DNA from: Piromyces finnis
Taxonomy: Eukaryota > Neocallimastigomycota > Neocallimastigomycetes > Neocallimastigales > Neocallimastigaceae
DNA length: 64,000 bases
Assembly (NCBI GenBank): GCA_002104945.1
Contig: MCFH01000003.1
Location: forward strand, 1,488,001 to 1,552,000
Direction of reading: 5' to 3'
Under the pieces are notes generated by a model that did not search any database, was not told the origin of the DNA, and saw only the letters and a program-made list of their open reading frames with translations. Position numbers and translations under genes: made by a program. Positions 41,125-61,692 of the stretch are shown here, piece after piece; position 1 is the stretch's first letter; each line of letters opens with the position of its first letter.

Positions 41125-41776
41125 CAATCAAAAAGACCATCAACCATAGATTTTTTAAAAAATGAAAAAGTTAGATTTTGTATATATGAAATAAATTTAG
41201 AAGAAAAGTAATAAGCGTTTTTTTTTTTTTTTTTTTTTTTTACATAAAAAATATAAAATATAATAAAAAGGATTAAATGTATGGATATCTAAATCTTTTA
41301 ATATAAATACTCTATAATATTAATATCATAGGGAAATAAAACTAAGGAAATATGAAAGTGAATTGAAACAGTATGAAAAAAAACTTAAAAATAAAGAAAA
41401 AGAACTATTATTAAAGGAAAAAGAACTAAATCGACGAGAAATAATAATAAAAGATAAAGAAAAAGTGTCAAAACGACAAGAAGAAAAAACACATAGAGAA
41501 AACAAAGAAAATATTTTATGTAAATGTTTATATAACATTCTTTCAAATACTATATTTTGTATTATTATTAATACTTTTTTATTTTATAAATAATTTTTTT
41601 TCAACTTTAAAAAGTTATGGAATATGAAAGGGTTTTAAAGGAAACGAATTTGTTAAATAATGGTAAATTCATTTTAGTATAAAAATTATAGATAGATATA
41701 TAAAAACAACGTTTTTTATTAATTCATTTTCTAATAATTAATGATTATTACAGAGGAGAAAATAATATTATTTTAA
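39173..41776 (+). CDS. NIMA-related (Nek2-like) protein kinase
   Basis: Ser/Thr kinase of the NIMA/Nek2/Fin1 branch, acting in mitotic entry and at centrosomes or basal bodies. Fourteen exons join to 374 residues: 39173-39256, 39424-39601, 39711-39750, 39847-39963, 40153-40172, 40302-40413, 40488-40561, 40647-40677, 40789-40867, 40958-41005, 41125-41207, 41332-41519, 41615-41662, 41754-41776. [20 protein letters not shown] gives the glycine loop. The catalytic Lys is in ILVRKEIDF (about 33), HRDLKPDN is at 139, DFGLA at 164, and GTPYYMSPE precedes the activation-segment end. The extended loop [18 protein letters not shown] is typical of fungal NIMA/Nek2. A charged coiled coil (about 289-360) follows the kinase domain. 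The protein is short: no long regulatory tail or PEST region. The last two exons are less certain; without the intron at 41520 the frame ends at 41593 instead. Confidence 0.9.
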
Positions 41777-42219
41777 ATAATAAAATGAAGATTATTAAAT
41801 AGAACACATTTTTTTTTAGTAGTTACCAAAATAATTATATGTAGAATACAATTATTCAAGTGTACTTTTTTTTTTTTAAAAAAATATAATTTTATATACC
41901 ATAATATTGTAGCAATTTACCAAGTCATTTAATATATAATATTTATAGTAAAATTTATAAAGATATATTATAATACTTTATATAATCTATTTTAAATCCT
42001 ATAATATTTAAAAGATATCGTTATTTAAATTAAATTTCTATTTAAAAGTAGTATTGCATATGACGTTATCAACATTGAATTAATATAATTTTATTGTAGT
42101 AAACAAATTGTTTAATAATTAATGAAATTCATAAAGCCATTAATATAGATAAAAAAAAATCAAATAAATAAATAAATAAATAAATAAATATGACTATTCT
42201 TCATAAGGTTTATTAATGT
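41777..42219. other. Convergent intergenic spacer
   Basis: About 440 bp between the kinase and the RGR-tail gene, both ending here. It has a short (AAAT)n run at 42165-42190. No gene. Confidence 0.65.
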
Positions 42220-42813
42220 CTATTTTCTTGAACGTGCTCTTGCACGTCCTCTTCCTCTAAAAAATCCTCTTGCAAAGAAATTTCTTCTTGCTAAATTTCT
42301 GGAACGTGAAGTTTGATTTTCATTATTAAGATTTTCGACATTACTGTTATTATTAGCTCTTCTTCTACCTCTACTACTTTTATTCACATTATTATTATTG
42401 CCTCCTGGTATGATATTAGTAAAAATATTAGTGAGATTGGGTAAAAAATTGTCGATCGGAATTTGTGTAAATTGGGTATTGTTTAACAATGAATTAGTTT
42501 TACTTCTTGTTCTAGTACTAACACTTCCTTGAATATAGGAATAATTTTGGTCATTATCATCATCTATTACAACTACGGTTCCTGGTGTCACAGGATTACT
42601 AGGGATTACAGGAATAGCATTAGATGTTTTTTTTTTCTTTTTAGAATTAATTTGGTTAATAGAAATCCAAGAGGGGTATACTGTCTGTTTATTCTCTTGA
42701 CATTCTTTAAAAAATTCATCTAATTCTTCACAGCGTGTGTTATTAATGAAACGACAATGATTTAACTTTTCTTTAGTTTTGACTTGTTGAACTAAATTAT
42801 TTAACAAACTCAT
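42220..42813 (-). CDS. Hypothetical basic protein with RGR-rich tail
   Basis: Not recognised. A single uninterrupted 197-residue frame with an ATG start. The N-terminal 55 residues are probably helical with two Cys (NHCRFINNTRCEELDEFFKE). An acidic hydrophobic patch VVVIDDDND at about 79-87 fits a SUMO-interacting motif. The C-terminal third is Asn-rich then Arg/Gly-rich (SRGRRRANNN, ARRNFFARGFFRGRGRARAR), like RNA-binding RGG/RGR tails. A nuclear or RNA-associated role is a guess. It is one of only two intronless frames here longer than 180 codons that are not part of a recognised gene, so it could also be one exon of a longer gene, though the ATG context and stop look complete. Confidence 0.6.
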   Translation of the reverse strand: MSLLNNLVQQVKTKEKLNHCRFINNTRCEELDEFFKECQENKQTVYPSWISINQINSKKKKKTSNAIPVIPSNPVTPGTVVVIDDDNDQNYSYIQGSVSTRTRSKTNSLLNNTQFTQIPIDNFLPNLTNIFTNIIPGGNNNNVNKSSRGRRRANNNSNVENLNNENQTSRSRNLARRNFFARGFFRGRGRARARSRK

Positions 42814-43379
42814 TTTATCATTTTTATAGAAAATATATATAAAAAATATTTTTTATTATTATTATTATTATTTTTTTTATTACTTTTATTCTTTCATATA
42901 ATCAATTATAATTATAATGAAAAAAAAAAAAACGATTATATATTATATATTTTTCATGATTTCAGATTAAAAATGCAAAGTTTTTTTTTTAAAGTAGGAT
43001 AAATAAAAAATCGTTGATTTTATTTATTATATTGACAGAATAAATTAAAATTATATAAAATTATATATATTAAAATATATTTATTTTTATATATTAAAGT
43101 TAATAGATTATTAATTCAAAAATGTCATATAGTAGTAATAAATAGATATTTTTTTTTTCTTCTTCTTTACAGAAACAGTTTGTTATAAAACATCCTTTTT
43201 TTTTAAATACATTAATACCACTAAATATAATATGATATATAAATACTATTGTACTATAATCTATATTATTTATATTAAAAGATTATAACTTGACTTTATA
43301 AATTATTATTTTTTTTATTGGTATATATATATAATAAACTATCTTAGCTTTGTAGCTTTGTGGAAAGATATATTATCAT
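42814..43379. other. Intergenic spacer
   Basis: About 570 bp between two minus-strand genes. AT-rich, with (TTA)n at about 42853-42874. No gene. Confidence 0.6.
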
Positions 43380-46300
43380 TTAGGCTATATTTTTCTTTAA
43401 AATATCAATGCCCTTGAAACTTATAGTCATTGTTCCCATTTCAATGGTTTGATTTGGATCATATAATATTATATTCTTATTTTGAACATCATTTCCATTT
43501 TGTATTATACTATTCCAATCCCATTCAGCAAAGGCTAATTCATTAGAAATGCCTGATTCATCTGGTGGCCTAAATATACTAATTTGGAAGTCATTTTCAT
43601 TCACCATATTCTTTAAAAGATCAATCTTTTCTTTATTCGATTTATCGATATTGAATTCTATTTAAATTTATAAAAAATTTACAAGTTAATCATTATGGAA
43701 ATCAATTTTATTATTATTTTAGGAAATAGCGATAAAATCTACAACAAATAATAATAATAAAATAATATTTAATGTATAATAAATTACTTTTAGAAAAGTG
43801 GAATATCATTTTATTATCATCCAATATAGAATAATCTGATGTTAAATCTTGAGGTTCATAGTTTAAGAATTCATAAGCAATGAAACATTCCTTAACGTCC
43901 TTTAACATGTTGGTGACTTCATTATTGTTTTTAAAAGTAGCTGATTCAATTATTATTTCAATAGAATCCTAATAAAAGGATAAAAAAATTTTTATATAGA
44001 TATTTATTATAAAATTTATTATTCTTTATGAATAAAAATAAAAATAGTTGTTAATATTAAATAATATTTATATTTACGTTATTATTATTATTTGAAATGA
44101 TTGAATTTTCTTCTTTTTTTGTCTTATTCATCGATTCCTTATTATTTTCAATTTCTTCTTCATCTTCAAATTCATCAATTAAATAGTCTTCTTCAATATC
44201 TTCTTCAATGTCTTCTTCTACATTTTCTTCTATATCTGTTCCTGTATTTGGTGGTGGTGTCTTTGGGTTTTCATTGGTTTCTTTTGTTTCACTGTCGATT
44301 TTTATTATTTTCATTTTTGGTACGGAAATTTCACTTTCAGATTTTTTCTCTGACATTGATTTTTTTTCTGTACTGCTTTCCTCATTTATTATGGAAAGTT
44401 CTCTTTCATCATCACTTCCGAAACTCATTATGTCACTGTCTTCTTCTTTTTCATCCGTTTCTGTAATACTATCTAATGGAGTTTGTTTGTTGTTATCATT
44501 ATTTATTTCGAATTTATCATTTTCAGCATTTAATACGATGGGTATAATTTCTGTTTTTATTTCTTCTTTATCCTTTTCAGTCTTTTTAAAAGTAGAAACA
44601 GAAGAAGATGCTGATGAAAATTCTTTTGATTTACCGTCTGTTAATTCCGAATTTCCTTTCTCTATAGATGATGATATCGTGCTATCATTTTTAACACTTG
44701 GTAATGATTTTTGAATTTCAGATATGCTACCATTCATTTTTACATTATTATTTATATTTTCGTTGCTACCGCTACTACTACTTATACTTGGAAGGGATGT
44801 TTTTGATTTTGAATTACTCTTTTTACTTTTTATACTACTATTTGATGACTTTAATTTATCTTTACTAGATTGTTTTCCCTGTTCTGCTGTTTCATTCAAT
44901 TGTTTTGATTTATTAGATTTATTAGAATGACTCGATTTATGTGAATGACTTGATTTACTAGAATGACTTGAATGACTAGAATGATGTGATTTATTTGATT
45001 TATTTGATTTACTTGATTTAGATGATTTACTTGATTTACTTGATATTAAGCTTAGTACTGAACTATCATCAGAGTCATCATTTTCTGCAATATTTAATTT
45101 AATATCACTGTGTGATAATATACAATTTATATAAAAATGTTATTAATATTATTTTATTGTATTTTTTTTATTATTATTAATAATTATATATAATATTATA
45201 ATTTATTATTTAAATATTACTTTTTAATAATGACTAACTGTACTGATTCATCTTCACTAATATTATATATAAAAGTATATATACATTATTGATTAGATTT
45301 ATTAGATATATTTGCTTAATATTATTAATATTATTCATATTTTTTTTATGGGATTACCTTTTAGAACCGGAATGTGAACTGTTTAGGGATTTTACAGATT
45401 CAACGTCAGTAGAATTTTGTTTATTTAATGAAGATTTTGATGTGCTTGTTAGTATATCCAATTTTTCTTTTGATTTAGATATTGATATATTTTCTGAGGT
45501 ACTTTTAGAGCTAGAATGGGATAGTGACTTTTTAGAGGGTGAACTTTTAGAATTAACAGTGGAAGAAGAGGATACTTTATTGATTGAATTCTTTGAAGGT
45601 AGGGATGAAGATGATTCTTTAGATTGAGGACTTTTAATGCTTGATTTTGATGATTTTTTGGATGTAGATGATTTTGACGAGGTAGTTTTTGAACTCTTTG
45701 AATTTGTTGAAGAATGTGATGTAGATGTTTTTGAAGATGATAGAGAATTGGAACTTTTTGATTTTGAATTTTTAGAATTGGATTTATAGGAACTTTTTGA
45801 TTCTGTTTCACTTGAAGAACTAATAGATTATACCAATTATTTTATTATATATATATGTTAGAATATTATATAAGTAATGTAATTTTAATATATAATACTA
45901 TAATATTATTAAATGATAATTGAAAACGTACCTAGAATTTGAATCACTTTAATAATAAAATATAATTTTAAAAATAATTTTTTTCATTAGTAATTATTAA
46001 GTATAAATTAAAATAAATAATTTTATTTATTTTAATTTATATAAAATTTACCTTTCTTTTAGGTATTTTTTAGTTGTTATCTTACTTATCTTTGGCTTAT
46101 TATTCAATTCTTTTTTAATTGAATAATCATCATATTTTGATATCAACTTTTTTTTTTTTAATAATTATTAAAAATAATTTAATGATATAAAAAAAAATTA
46201 TATCCTATATTATAATCATTTTTTATAATACTTACTGGAATTGGTTCTACAGTATATTCTTTATCCCATTTAATATCTATTATCATATCACCAACCTTTT

Positions 46301-49300
46301 TCTTATTATCATCCTAGAGTTATTGAAAAATAATATTAATATATGAATATATTATTATTTAATGAATGAATATTTTTGAATTGATATTATCAATCAATAT
46401 ATTATATATTTTTAGTAAGGGATTACTAACAAGGATATCAAATGATCCTTCAATACTTTTATTATTTGCTAATTCACTTAAGTTAACATTAGCAACACCA
46501 TAAATATAATTTTCTTCTGTTTTATCATCATTGAATACAGCAATGGATAGCTATTCAATATTATTAAAAAAAATGTTTGATAAAATATATTAATATAAAT
46601 AAAATGTAATGTAATCATTATTTTATGAGAAGATCAATTTTTACACTTGAAGTTCTTAAATAACGATCCAAACTTGGAGTCATAGCAAGCATTACTTTAT
46701 TAATATTATTGAATTTAGGTGATAAATTATTCCAAACAGTATCCTAAGGATTATTAATTATATGGTTTTATGTTGTTAAAATAATAATAGCAACAAAACA
46801 AATATATATTTTTATAAACTTACTGTAATAACTTCATCATATATATAAAATTTATAGGCAATGAATGGATTTTTATATTTTTCACTATCTTTAGATATCA
46901 AATTTTGACATTCAATAACATTAATTATTAATTCATTGTATTGTTGTCTTGTATTTTCTGATATTCTATTATAATGAAACATAATGATTATATTATAAAT
47001 TAAGATTTAATTAATAAATAGATATGTATGTAATTTTTTTTTTAATCCATAATAGGTATAAGTAAATTTAAATTCATACGGTGGTTCTATAGCTGAAGAT
47101 GATGAAGTATTTGATAAAAGATTTAAGGCTATTGATCGATCTTTATAAGCTTTAATTGCTTGATTCATTGGTATATATGTCTTAATAGTATATTCTATAT
47201 TACCAATAACAGTTTTCTAGGAAGAGTAAAAAAATAAAATAAAATAAAATAAAAATAGGTCATCAATTAATATAAATAAAAATAGGATTATTAAATATTT
47301 CTTTTTATGTAATAAATTAAAAAATTTTTTTATATATTTTTATTTTTACTTTATCACTTGTACTGATAAGATCGTTGTAATATTTAAGACATTCATTATT
47401 ATTTGTTAAACTTGGATCAAGTATATCCTTAAAGGATACATTACTAAATAATATAAAAATGATATATAAATAGTGGTATACGAAAACTATTTTTTATCCT
47501 ATTATATATATTATTTATAAAAATATTTACCATGTTGCAAAGTTTATGTATTCCACACCATTTGTACGATACATTTCCAATGACATTGTTTTATTTTGAA
47601 TATGGTATAAGAAGAAGTCATCAATAAATACTTTGTATCTTTTTTTATAAAATTTTAGAAATGAATAAAGAAATATATATTATATATGAATAATGTTAGA
47701 AATAAATAAAGATAAATATTATATTATATTATAGATAAAAAATTTTTTTAACTAAGTTTTTGATTTAATAAAACGTAACAAGTTTTATTGAAAAAGAAAA
47801 TTTTTTAAATTTCGTTGATATAGACGATATTTACTTTGATATAGAATTATATCTTGGATTAATACCAAGTCCAAGAGGTGTAGATTGCGATTCAAAGCCA
47901 TAAAAGTCATAAGAGATACATGTTGTCATTGAATCAGTATTATCATTAAATCCTAATTCATTTAATATACGTAAACCATCACTATTAATATTAGCACATT
48001 TAATATTAAACTCAATAAGATTTTGTCCATTTTCAAGTTCAACATTTTGAACAATTTCCTTGTCTTCCTTAATTTTTTGTGGAACTAAAAAATATGAAAA
48101 AAAAATAAAATTTTTTTTAAAGTATTAGTTATTTTTTCTTTTAATTATTATTATTTATTACAAATCATAAAAAAATATAATAAATAATAGTATACCTTTT
48201 GTTGTTCCATAAATAATATTTTTAAGTTGAGCTTCTAAATAAGCTATTTTATTTGAACGTAAATCCAATATTCTTGAATCTTCTTCCAATCTCATTTCTA
48301 TTACAATAATAATATTTATAATAATAATAATAATTAACGAATCTATCCTTTAAAAAATGTATATATAAATCTATTATTCTATCAAGATGTTTTCCCATCA
48401 TTATTATCCAATTATTTATCCATTACTTTACCATACTCATTTTTTATTTGTTCAATTTTTTTCTTTAAATCTTCATTTTCTAATTTATATTCATTATTAA
48501 TTTTTTCTTCCATTTCCAACAACTTTTGATATTTATCTAAATCTCTCACACAATCAGCATATTGAATTTGTAATTCCTGTAATAATTTTTTATTTTCAAG
48601 CGAATTTTCAACATTTATTAAATTCTCTTCCGTTATACCTTTCTTTTTACGAAGATTTACAATAGCTAGAGATTCTTCAATATCCTTCCATTCAATACCA
48701 TCTTTTAAAATTGAATCTATTTTTTCTTTTAATTCTTCATAATTTTGTTGTATTTCAAGTTTAGAAGAATTTGATATTGATAAATCTGCTTGACTTTTTT
48801 TTAAATCATCTAGAATAATTTTTTTTGTTTTAATAATTTAATTTCATTATTATTGAAATAATGTTTTTTTAATAAAAGAATATTATTTATATAGTAATAA
48901 AAAAAAAGAAAGATTAAAAAAAAATTACTATTTAATTCTCCATTTTCTTTCAATAATTCAGCTTTTTCTTTTATAATTTCTTTTATTTTTTGATTTAATT
49001 TTTCTTCATTCTGAATATATTTTTTAATTTCTTCTTCATGTTTTTTATTTAACATCTCATTTCCATTCATAGTATCTGATACTAATTTATCTATATCATT
49101 AGTAAGTAATTCATTTTCTGCTCTTAAATCAGCAATAATTGTTTCCAACTTTTTTTTTTTATTATTATTAAAAAATGAATAATCAAATAATAAATTTTAT
49201 ATGATGGTTAATGATTTAAAACAAGATATAAAATTTAATTTTAGAGTTAGAAATATATATTTACTTCTGCACAACTTTTTTCATTTACTGACATATTTTT

Positions 49301-51306
49301 TATTTTTTCTTCAGCTTCAATTCTTTTTTTTCTTTCCTTTTTTTTTTTAAAGATAAAAAGTATTATAAAATATAAATATAAATAATAATATTTTATAATA
49401 TTTTATATAGATTAAATAAATTATATAGATTAATGATGATTTTTTTTAATGCAATTATATTTTATTTTTCATAATTGGTATCTTAATCGTAATCATAATA
49501 ATACTTAGGTATGTGCATGTACCTCTTTATAATCATTATTTATTTTTTCGATTTCTTTGGAAGCTTCTTCAAAAGCTTCATTCATTGATTCATATTTTCC
49601 GTTTAATTCCTCATTTTTTCTTTTAATTTCCAAAATTTTTTTATTTTTATCTGCAATATCTTTTTGCATTGATATTCTTTCAATATCCTCTTTTAATAAC
49701 TCGCTATAATATATATATGAATTTAAATATCAATAAAATATTTTAAAAAAATATTTATTTTGAGACTGGCTTTTTTTTTTTTTTTTTTTTACTTTTATTA
49801 TTTCTACCTTTCATGATTTTCCATTAATCTTGCTTTATCACCTTTTTCTTTTTCTATTTCTAATTCTAATTTTTCTATTTTATTTCTATATGTATTTGCT
49901 AATGTTTGTCTAGTTAAGAAAAAAAAAATCAAATTTTGAAAAAAAGGAATTAATAAGATCAATTTTTTCTTTTTTATTTTAAATTAATATAAAGGTTCTT
50001 ACAATTGTTCTTTTTCTTCATCATGATAATCACTATATAAAAGTGAATGTATATATTTATGTATTTTAATAAGAATTCTATTAAAAAAAGAAAGATAATT
50101 TAAATAATATTATATATCTAAAAAAAAAAAATTCATACTCTTCACAAGTTTCAGTTGCTACCGAAGCAAATGTTTTTTTAGGAATTTCTTCTATACTACT
50201 TTCACTAGTAATACTTTCAGTTTCATCACTAATAATACTCATACTATCATTTTCCATTCCTTTATATCGTTGTTGCTGTTTGTTTCCTATTAAAACCGTT
50301 GGTACCAACCTTTTAGTTGTAGAATATCTTAATGTTGAATTCTATCATTTAATAATTCATTTTCACATAATAATTATATATATTTATTTAATATATATAA
50401 TCAATTAAATTTAATATTTTTTTTTTTCGCTATATCTATATTTATATATTATTTTATTTTAATTTAATTTACAATTGATGGATTTCTATAATTATAACTT
50501 GATTTATTTCGCTTCTTTTTTTGAGCATCTTGTAATGTTTGCAATGTGATAACCTAAAGAAGTAGTATTAATATAAAGATTATTAATTAGAATTCACAAA
50601 ACATTTTAATTTAAAAAAAAAAAAAACATTTTGTTTCATATTATTTATATATTATCATTGATGTTTACTTTTGAGTTTAATTTATTATTTGCTTTTGTTA
50701 AATCCTGTACTCTTTTTCGTAAATCTTTAATTAAATCTTCAGTTTCAATATCTCTCTTTTTCGCTAATTCTTATAATTTGAAAAGAAAAAGTTAAAAATT
50801 TTATACATAACATCTAATATATTATTATCATCATCTTTCCATAAATATGATTTTTTTCTTTTAATAAAAAAAAAAAATTCGAATGTAAACATGATTTACC
50901 TCTAGCACTAATTCCTTTATTAGGCATTAATAATTCTTTATTTTTCTTAATATCTTCTGAAAGTTTTTGAACCTTTGTCATTAATCTTTAATTATTTTTT
51001 TTTTAAAAAAAAAAGATGAATTATTAATTTTTCTTTGATATGTATAAATTAATCATTAATATATTACATTTTTGATCTTTCTCTTTCATCATTTAGTTGT
51101 TTTTTTAACATAATATTTGTATCCTTTATGGAATAGATTTCATCAGCCAAATCCATTGACTGATTATCTATTAATTATTATTTTTATATAATTGTTAATA
51201 TCTAATGAAGTTTTAATGTCTTATCTATGTATATATATTATATATTGATTATTATATAGCTGTAAAAGTTACCTTTATAATCCATAGCCAAACGACGAGT
51301 CATCAT
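43380..51306 (-). CDS. RPGRIP1L: RPGRIP1L-like ciliary transition-zone protein
   Basis: Transition-zone scaffold (RPGRIP1/RPGRIP1L/NPHP8 family). Twenty-eight exons join to 1598 residues: 51306-51273, 51167-51068, 50985-50900, 50769-50669, 50553-50473, 50341-50139, 50032-50003, 49909-49808, 49703-49523, 49336-49265, 49148-48929, 48809-48432, 48297-48196, 48084-47835, 47638-47531, 47443-47350, 47216-47080, 46965-46824, 46743-46645, 46550-46431, 46313-46236, 46146-46052, 45946-45932, 45819-45358, 45256-45239, 45107-44078, 43968-43788, 43657-43380. Residues 1-563 are coiled coil, ending RSNKIAYLEAQLKNIIYGT. The RPGRIP1-type C2 follows (TCISYDFYGFESQSTPLGLG, DDFFLYHIQNKTMSLEM). A second C2 spans about 765-906. 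Then come ~540 residues of Ser/Lys/His/Glu low complexity, then a C-terminal C2-like (RPGR-interacting) domain ending GTMTISFKGIDIL. Confidence 0.88.
44890..45819 (-). repeat. Ser/Lys/His-rich coding repeats in RPGRIP1L
   Basis: Minus-strand codons TCA, AGT, AAA, CAT and AAT repeat in two blocks (exon 24 and the 5' part of exon 26), encoding runs such as KSSKSSKSSKSNKSNKSHHS. The same DNA opens long frames on the plus strand, which are artefacts. Confidence 0.8.
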
Positions 51307-52657
51307 CTTGGCTAAGATTTAATGATTATTTAATAAAAAATATATGAACTATTTTTGGTTTTTGAATATAACTTTAATGCAACAAGAAAATTTTATAAAA
51401 TAAAAAGTATGAGAAAAAAAAAAAGTATAAAATAAAAAAAAAATTTTAAAAGATAATAATAATGGATAAATTTAAATAGAATTGTATTAAAAAAAAAAAT
51501 GCTACGCAATTACTTTATTATACATTATAGAAAAAAATGTTTATGAATATTATTGATTATAAAAAAATTCTTTTCAAACTTTAACTCTAATTAATCATAT
51601 GACAGGTATAAACATTATAAATAATAAAACTTTTAACTCTTTAAAGTTGATATTAATTAAAATTTAATAAATAATATTTAAAAAATTGGAATTTTTTTTT
51701 ATTATACATATCAATAGAAATATTATTTACACAAAGATGAATCATTATAAAATAGTAATAATAAAAAGGAACATAAATCAAATTGGCATAATAAAGCTAT
51801 AGGTTATATTTATTTAAAAGGATATTATCTCTAGATGATTTCTTATTTTTTTTTTTAAAAAAAAAGTTAATTATAATGTAAAATAATAATTTATTTCAAT
51901 ATGTTTTTATTTTACCATTACTATTTAAAAGTTGTTCCCTTTAAAAATATAAATATTTTATTTGTGAATTCAAAGAACAAATTAATGATTATTATTACTA
52001 ATATTAATATTAAATTAATAGGTTAAATAATTAATAATTTTATCTGTAAAAAAAAGAGAGTATGAAATTAGAAAAAGTATAATAATTCGTTAATATTATA
52101 ATAATTAATTCATTATATCATTTATTATAGTAAAGTTATTAGTTTTTTTTTTATGTAACATGTAACTGTGGTAGTTTATATTTTAAAAATCTTCCATTAA
52201 AAAATCAGTTAAAAAATAAAAGGAAAAAAAAAATTATTGGATAAAATTAATAAAATGGATGGTTCAACTATTTAATTTTTAAATGAAAAAAAAAAAAAAA
52301 AGAATTAATTAAATGTTTTTTTTTTTTACTTTTTTTTTATTTAAAAAGGAATCGTTTTTTTTAAGAAAGAGTAAAAGAATAACAAATTTAACTTGTAAAA
52401 AATAAAAAAATATTCTCTTTTTTTTTTTTTTTTTCTTCTTTTTTTTTGGGGGTTTAAGAAAACTTTTTTTAATCAAACCAAACTAAAAATATTTTTTTTA
52501 AAAAAAAAATTTAAAATACAAAAAAAAAAAAAAAAAAAACTTTAAAATTTAATAATATTTTTATTATTTTAAAAATAAAATCAGATTTCAAATTAAATAA
52601 TCGTTAGAATCATTTTGAAATTTATTTTTCATTTTATTTTTTACAATTATAAAAAAA
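51307..52657. promoter_or_regulatory. Divergent promoter region of RPGRIP1L and NAE1
   Basis: About 1.35 kb between two start codons on opposite strands. It holds only AT-rich sequence with long A and T runs towards NAE1. No CACGTG or recognisable RFX-type X-box was seen by eye. Confidence 0.45.
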
Positions 52658-55831
<3,174 letters not shown>

Positions 55832-56430
55832 TTTTAATAATTACAACAACGATAATATATATTTAATTTCATTTTAATATCATTAAAATATTTAAAGGCA
55901 TAAATAAAAAAAAAAAAAAAAAAAAAAGGGAAATAAACAAGCAAACAAGCAAGCAAAAAAAAAAAAAAAAAAAAAAGATCTTAATACTACTACTAAAAAT
56001 AAAACATGTATAATAATAATTCATAAAATAATATTAAATAAAACCATCCATTTTATAAAAAATAAAAACCAACAATTTTGAATTTTAAAATTGAATAAAA
56101 TAAAATATTTTATTTTTTTTATTTATTTATTTATTTATTATTGTTATTTTGTTGATGTTTCTTTTATCATTTTTTCGTTAAATATAAAAATTATAAATTA
56201 TTAATAATAAATTAGAAGAATTAAATAATATATATATATAAAGCATATAGTTTTTGAATTCTTTTTTTTTTTTAAAAAAAAAAAAAGATTTATGTATATA
56301 TATATATAGTTCAGAAGGGAAGTGTATTTCACAGTGATAAATTAAATCTTTTTTAAAGTATTTCTCTATTCTATAATTCTATTGAATAAAAGATAAATAT
56401 AATTTTTTTTTTTTTTTAAAAAAAAATTAT
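55832..56430. other. Convergent intergenic spacer
   Basis: About 600 bp between NAE1 and TTC27. A-runs, a short (AAGC)n run near 55937-55957 and (ATTT)n near 56118-56140. No gene. Confidence 0.65.
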
Positions 56431-60534
<4,104 letters not shown>

Positions 60535-61264
60535 TTTTTTTTTTTTTTACTTTTATAATAAATTTAATTAATTTATATATATTTATTAGAAATGCTTTTT
60601 TTTTTTTTTTTTTTAATTGATATTATTAAATTATAATGGTATAATGAATGAAAAATATAATACAATTTATATATAAAAATGTTAATAGATTTATATATAA
60701 AAAAAAATAAACCAAAATATAAAACCAATTCATTACTTTTTATTTATTACTTTTATTAATAATAATTCTTCTTTTCCCTTCTTTTTTATTATTAATATTA
60801 ATGTTATATTTATTTTTTATTTTTTTTTTTTCGCAAAGAAGTAAACCTCTTCAGCCTTTTTTTTTCCCTACTAGTAGTAATGAAAAAAAAAAATTATTAA
60901 TAAAAAAAAATAGTTACATTAAAATTGATTGGATAAAAAACAATTATTTTTCAAAGTTTTATTATGAATTAAAGTTAAAAAATGTTACACAAAATTAAGT
61001 GGATAATATCCCGCAAAAAGAAAAAAGTTTTCTTTACCACCTTTATTTTACAATAAAAATGGAAAGTCAACTTTTTTTAAAAAGGTTAAAGAAGAAAGTA
61101 TAGCAATGGCATAAATGTTTACTTTTCTGTTTTTTTTTTTTTAAATCTATACGGATATCAAAAAATAATTATTCTTATATTTAATATTAATTATGTATGT
61201 TGTAAATTTAGTTTCTTTTATTTAAGTGTATTATCAATAGAAAAAAAAAAAAAAAAAAAGCTTT
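60535..61264. other. Intergenic upstream of TTC27
   Basis: About 730 bp of AT-rich sequence with many homopolymers. A 65-codon plus-strand frame at 60801-60998 has Phe and Lys runs from T/A tracts and is not supported as a gene. Confidence 0.5.
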
Positions 61265-61692
61265 TGTAGGGCTACTAATGCTAATAATACATGTGCCATA
61301 AAAAAAGGATATTTCATAAAGTAAAATTAAAAAGAAGAATAATCCCAAAAATCCTTTTAAAACAAAACAAAAAAAAAGAGTTTAAATTAATTTTCATTAT
61401 TATAAACATTTGTAACTAGCAACAATAAGCACTAATTTTAATAATAACAGTACATATTTCTTTTTAAAAAAAATTAAATAAATGTTATAAAGGGTAATAA
61501 TAATAATTCTATTTATATTTCCAATTTTTTACATTCAATTTTATTATGGAATAAGTAAAAAAGAGGTTTTTAAAAATAACTAACAAATATTTTATTATAA
61601 AGATAATACGTCTGCTTCAACGAATTATGGAAGTTTTTTTATAAAAAATTTCAGATAAAAATGTAACTTTAATAAAATATATTTCCTATACC

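Noticed and set aside
44101-44930. Long plus-strand frames rich in Phe, Leu and Ser
   Set aside because: They are antisense shadows of the Ser/Glu-rich linker of RPGRIP1L, whose minus-strand frame is supported by flanking domains and splice phases.
60801-60998. 65-codon plus-strand frame
   Set aside because: Composed of Phe and Lys runs from homopolymers, with no conserved feature and no intron partners.
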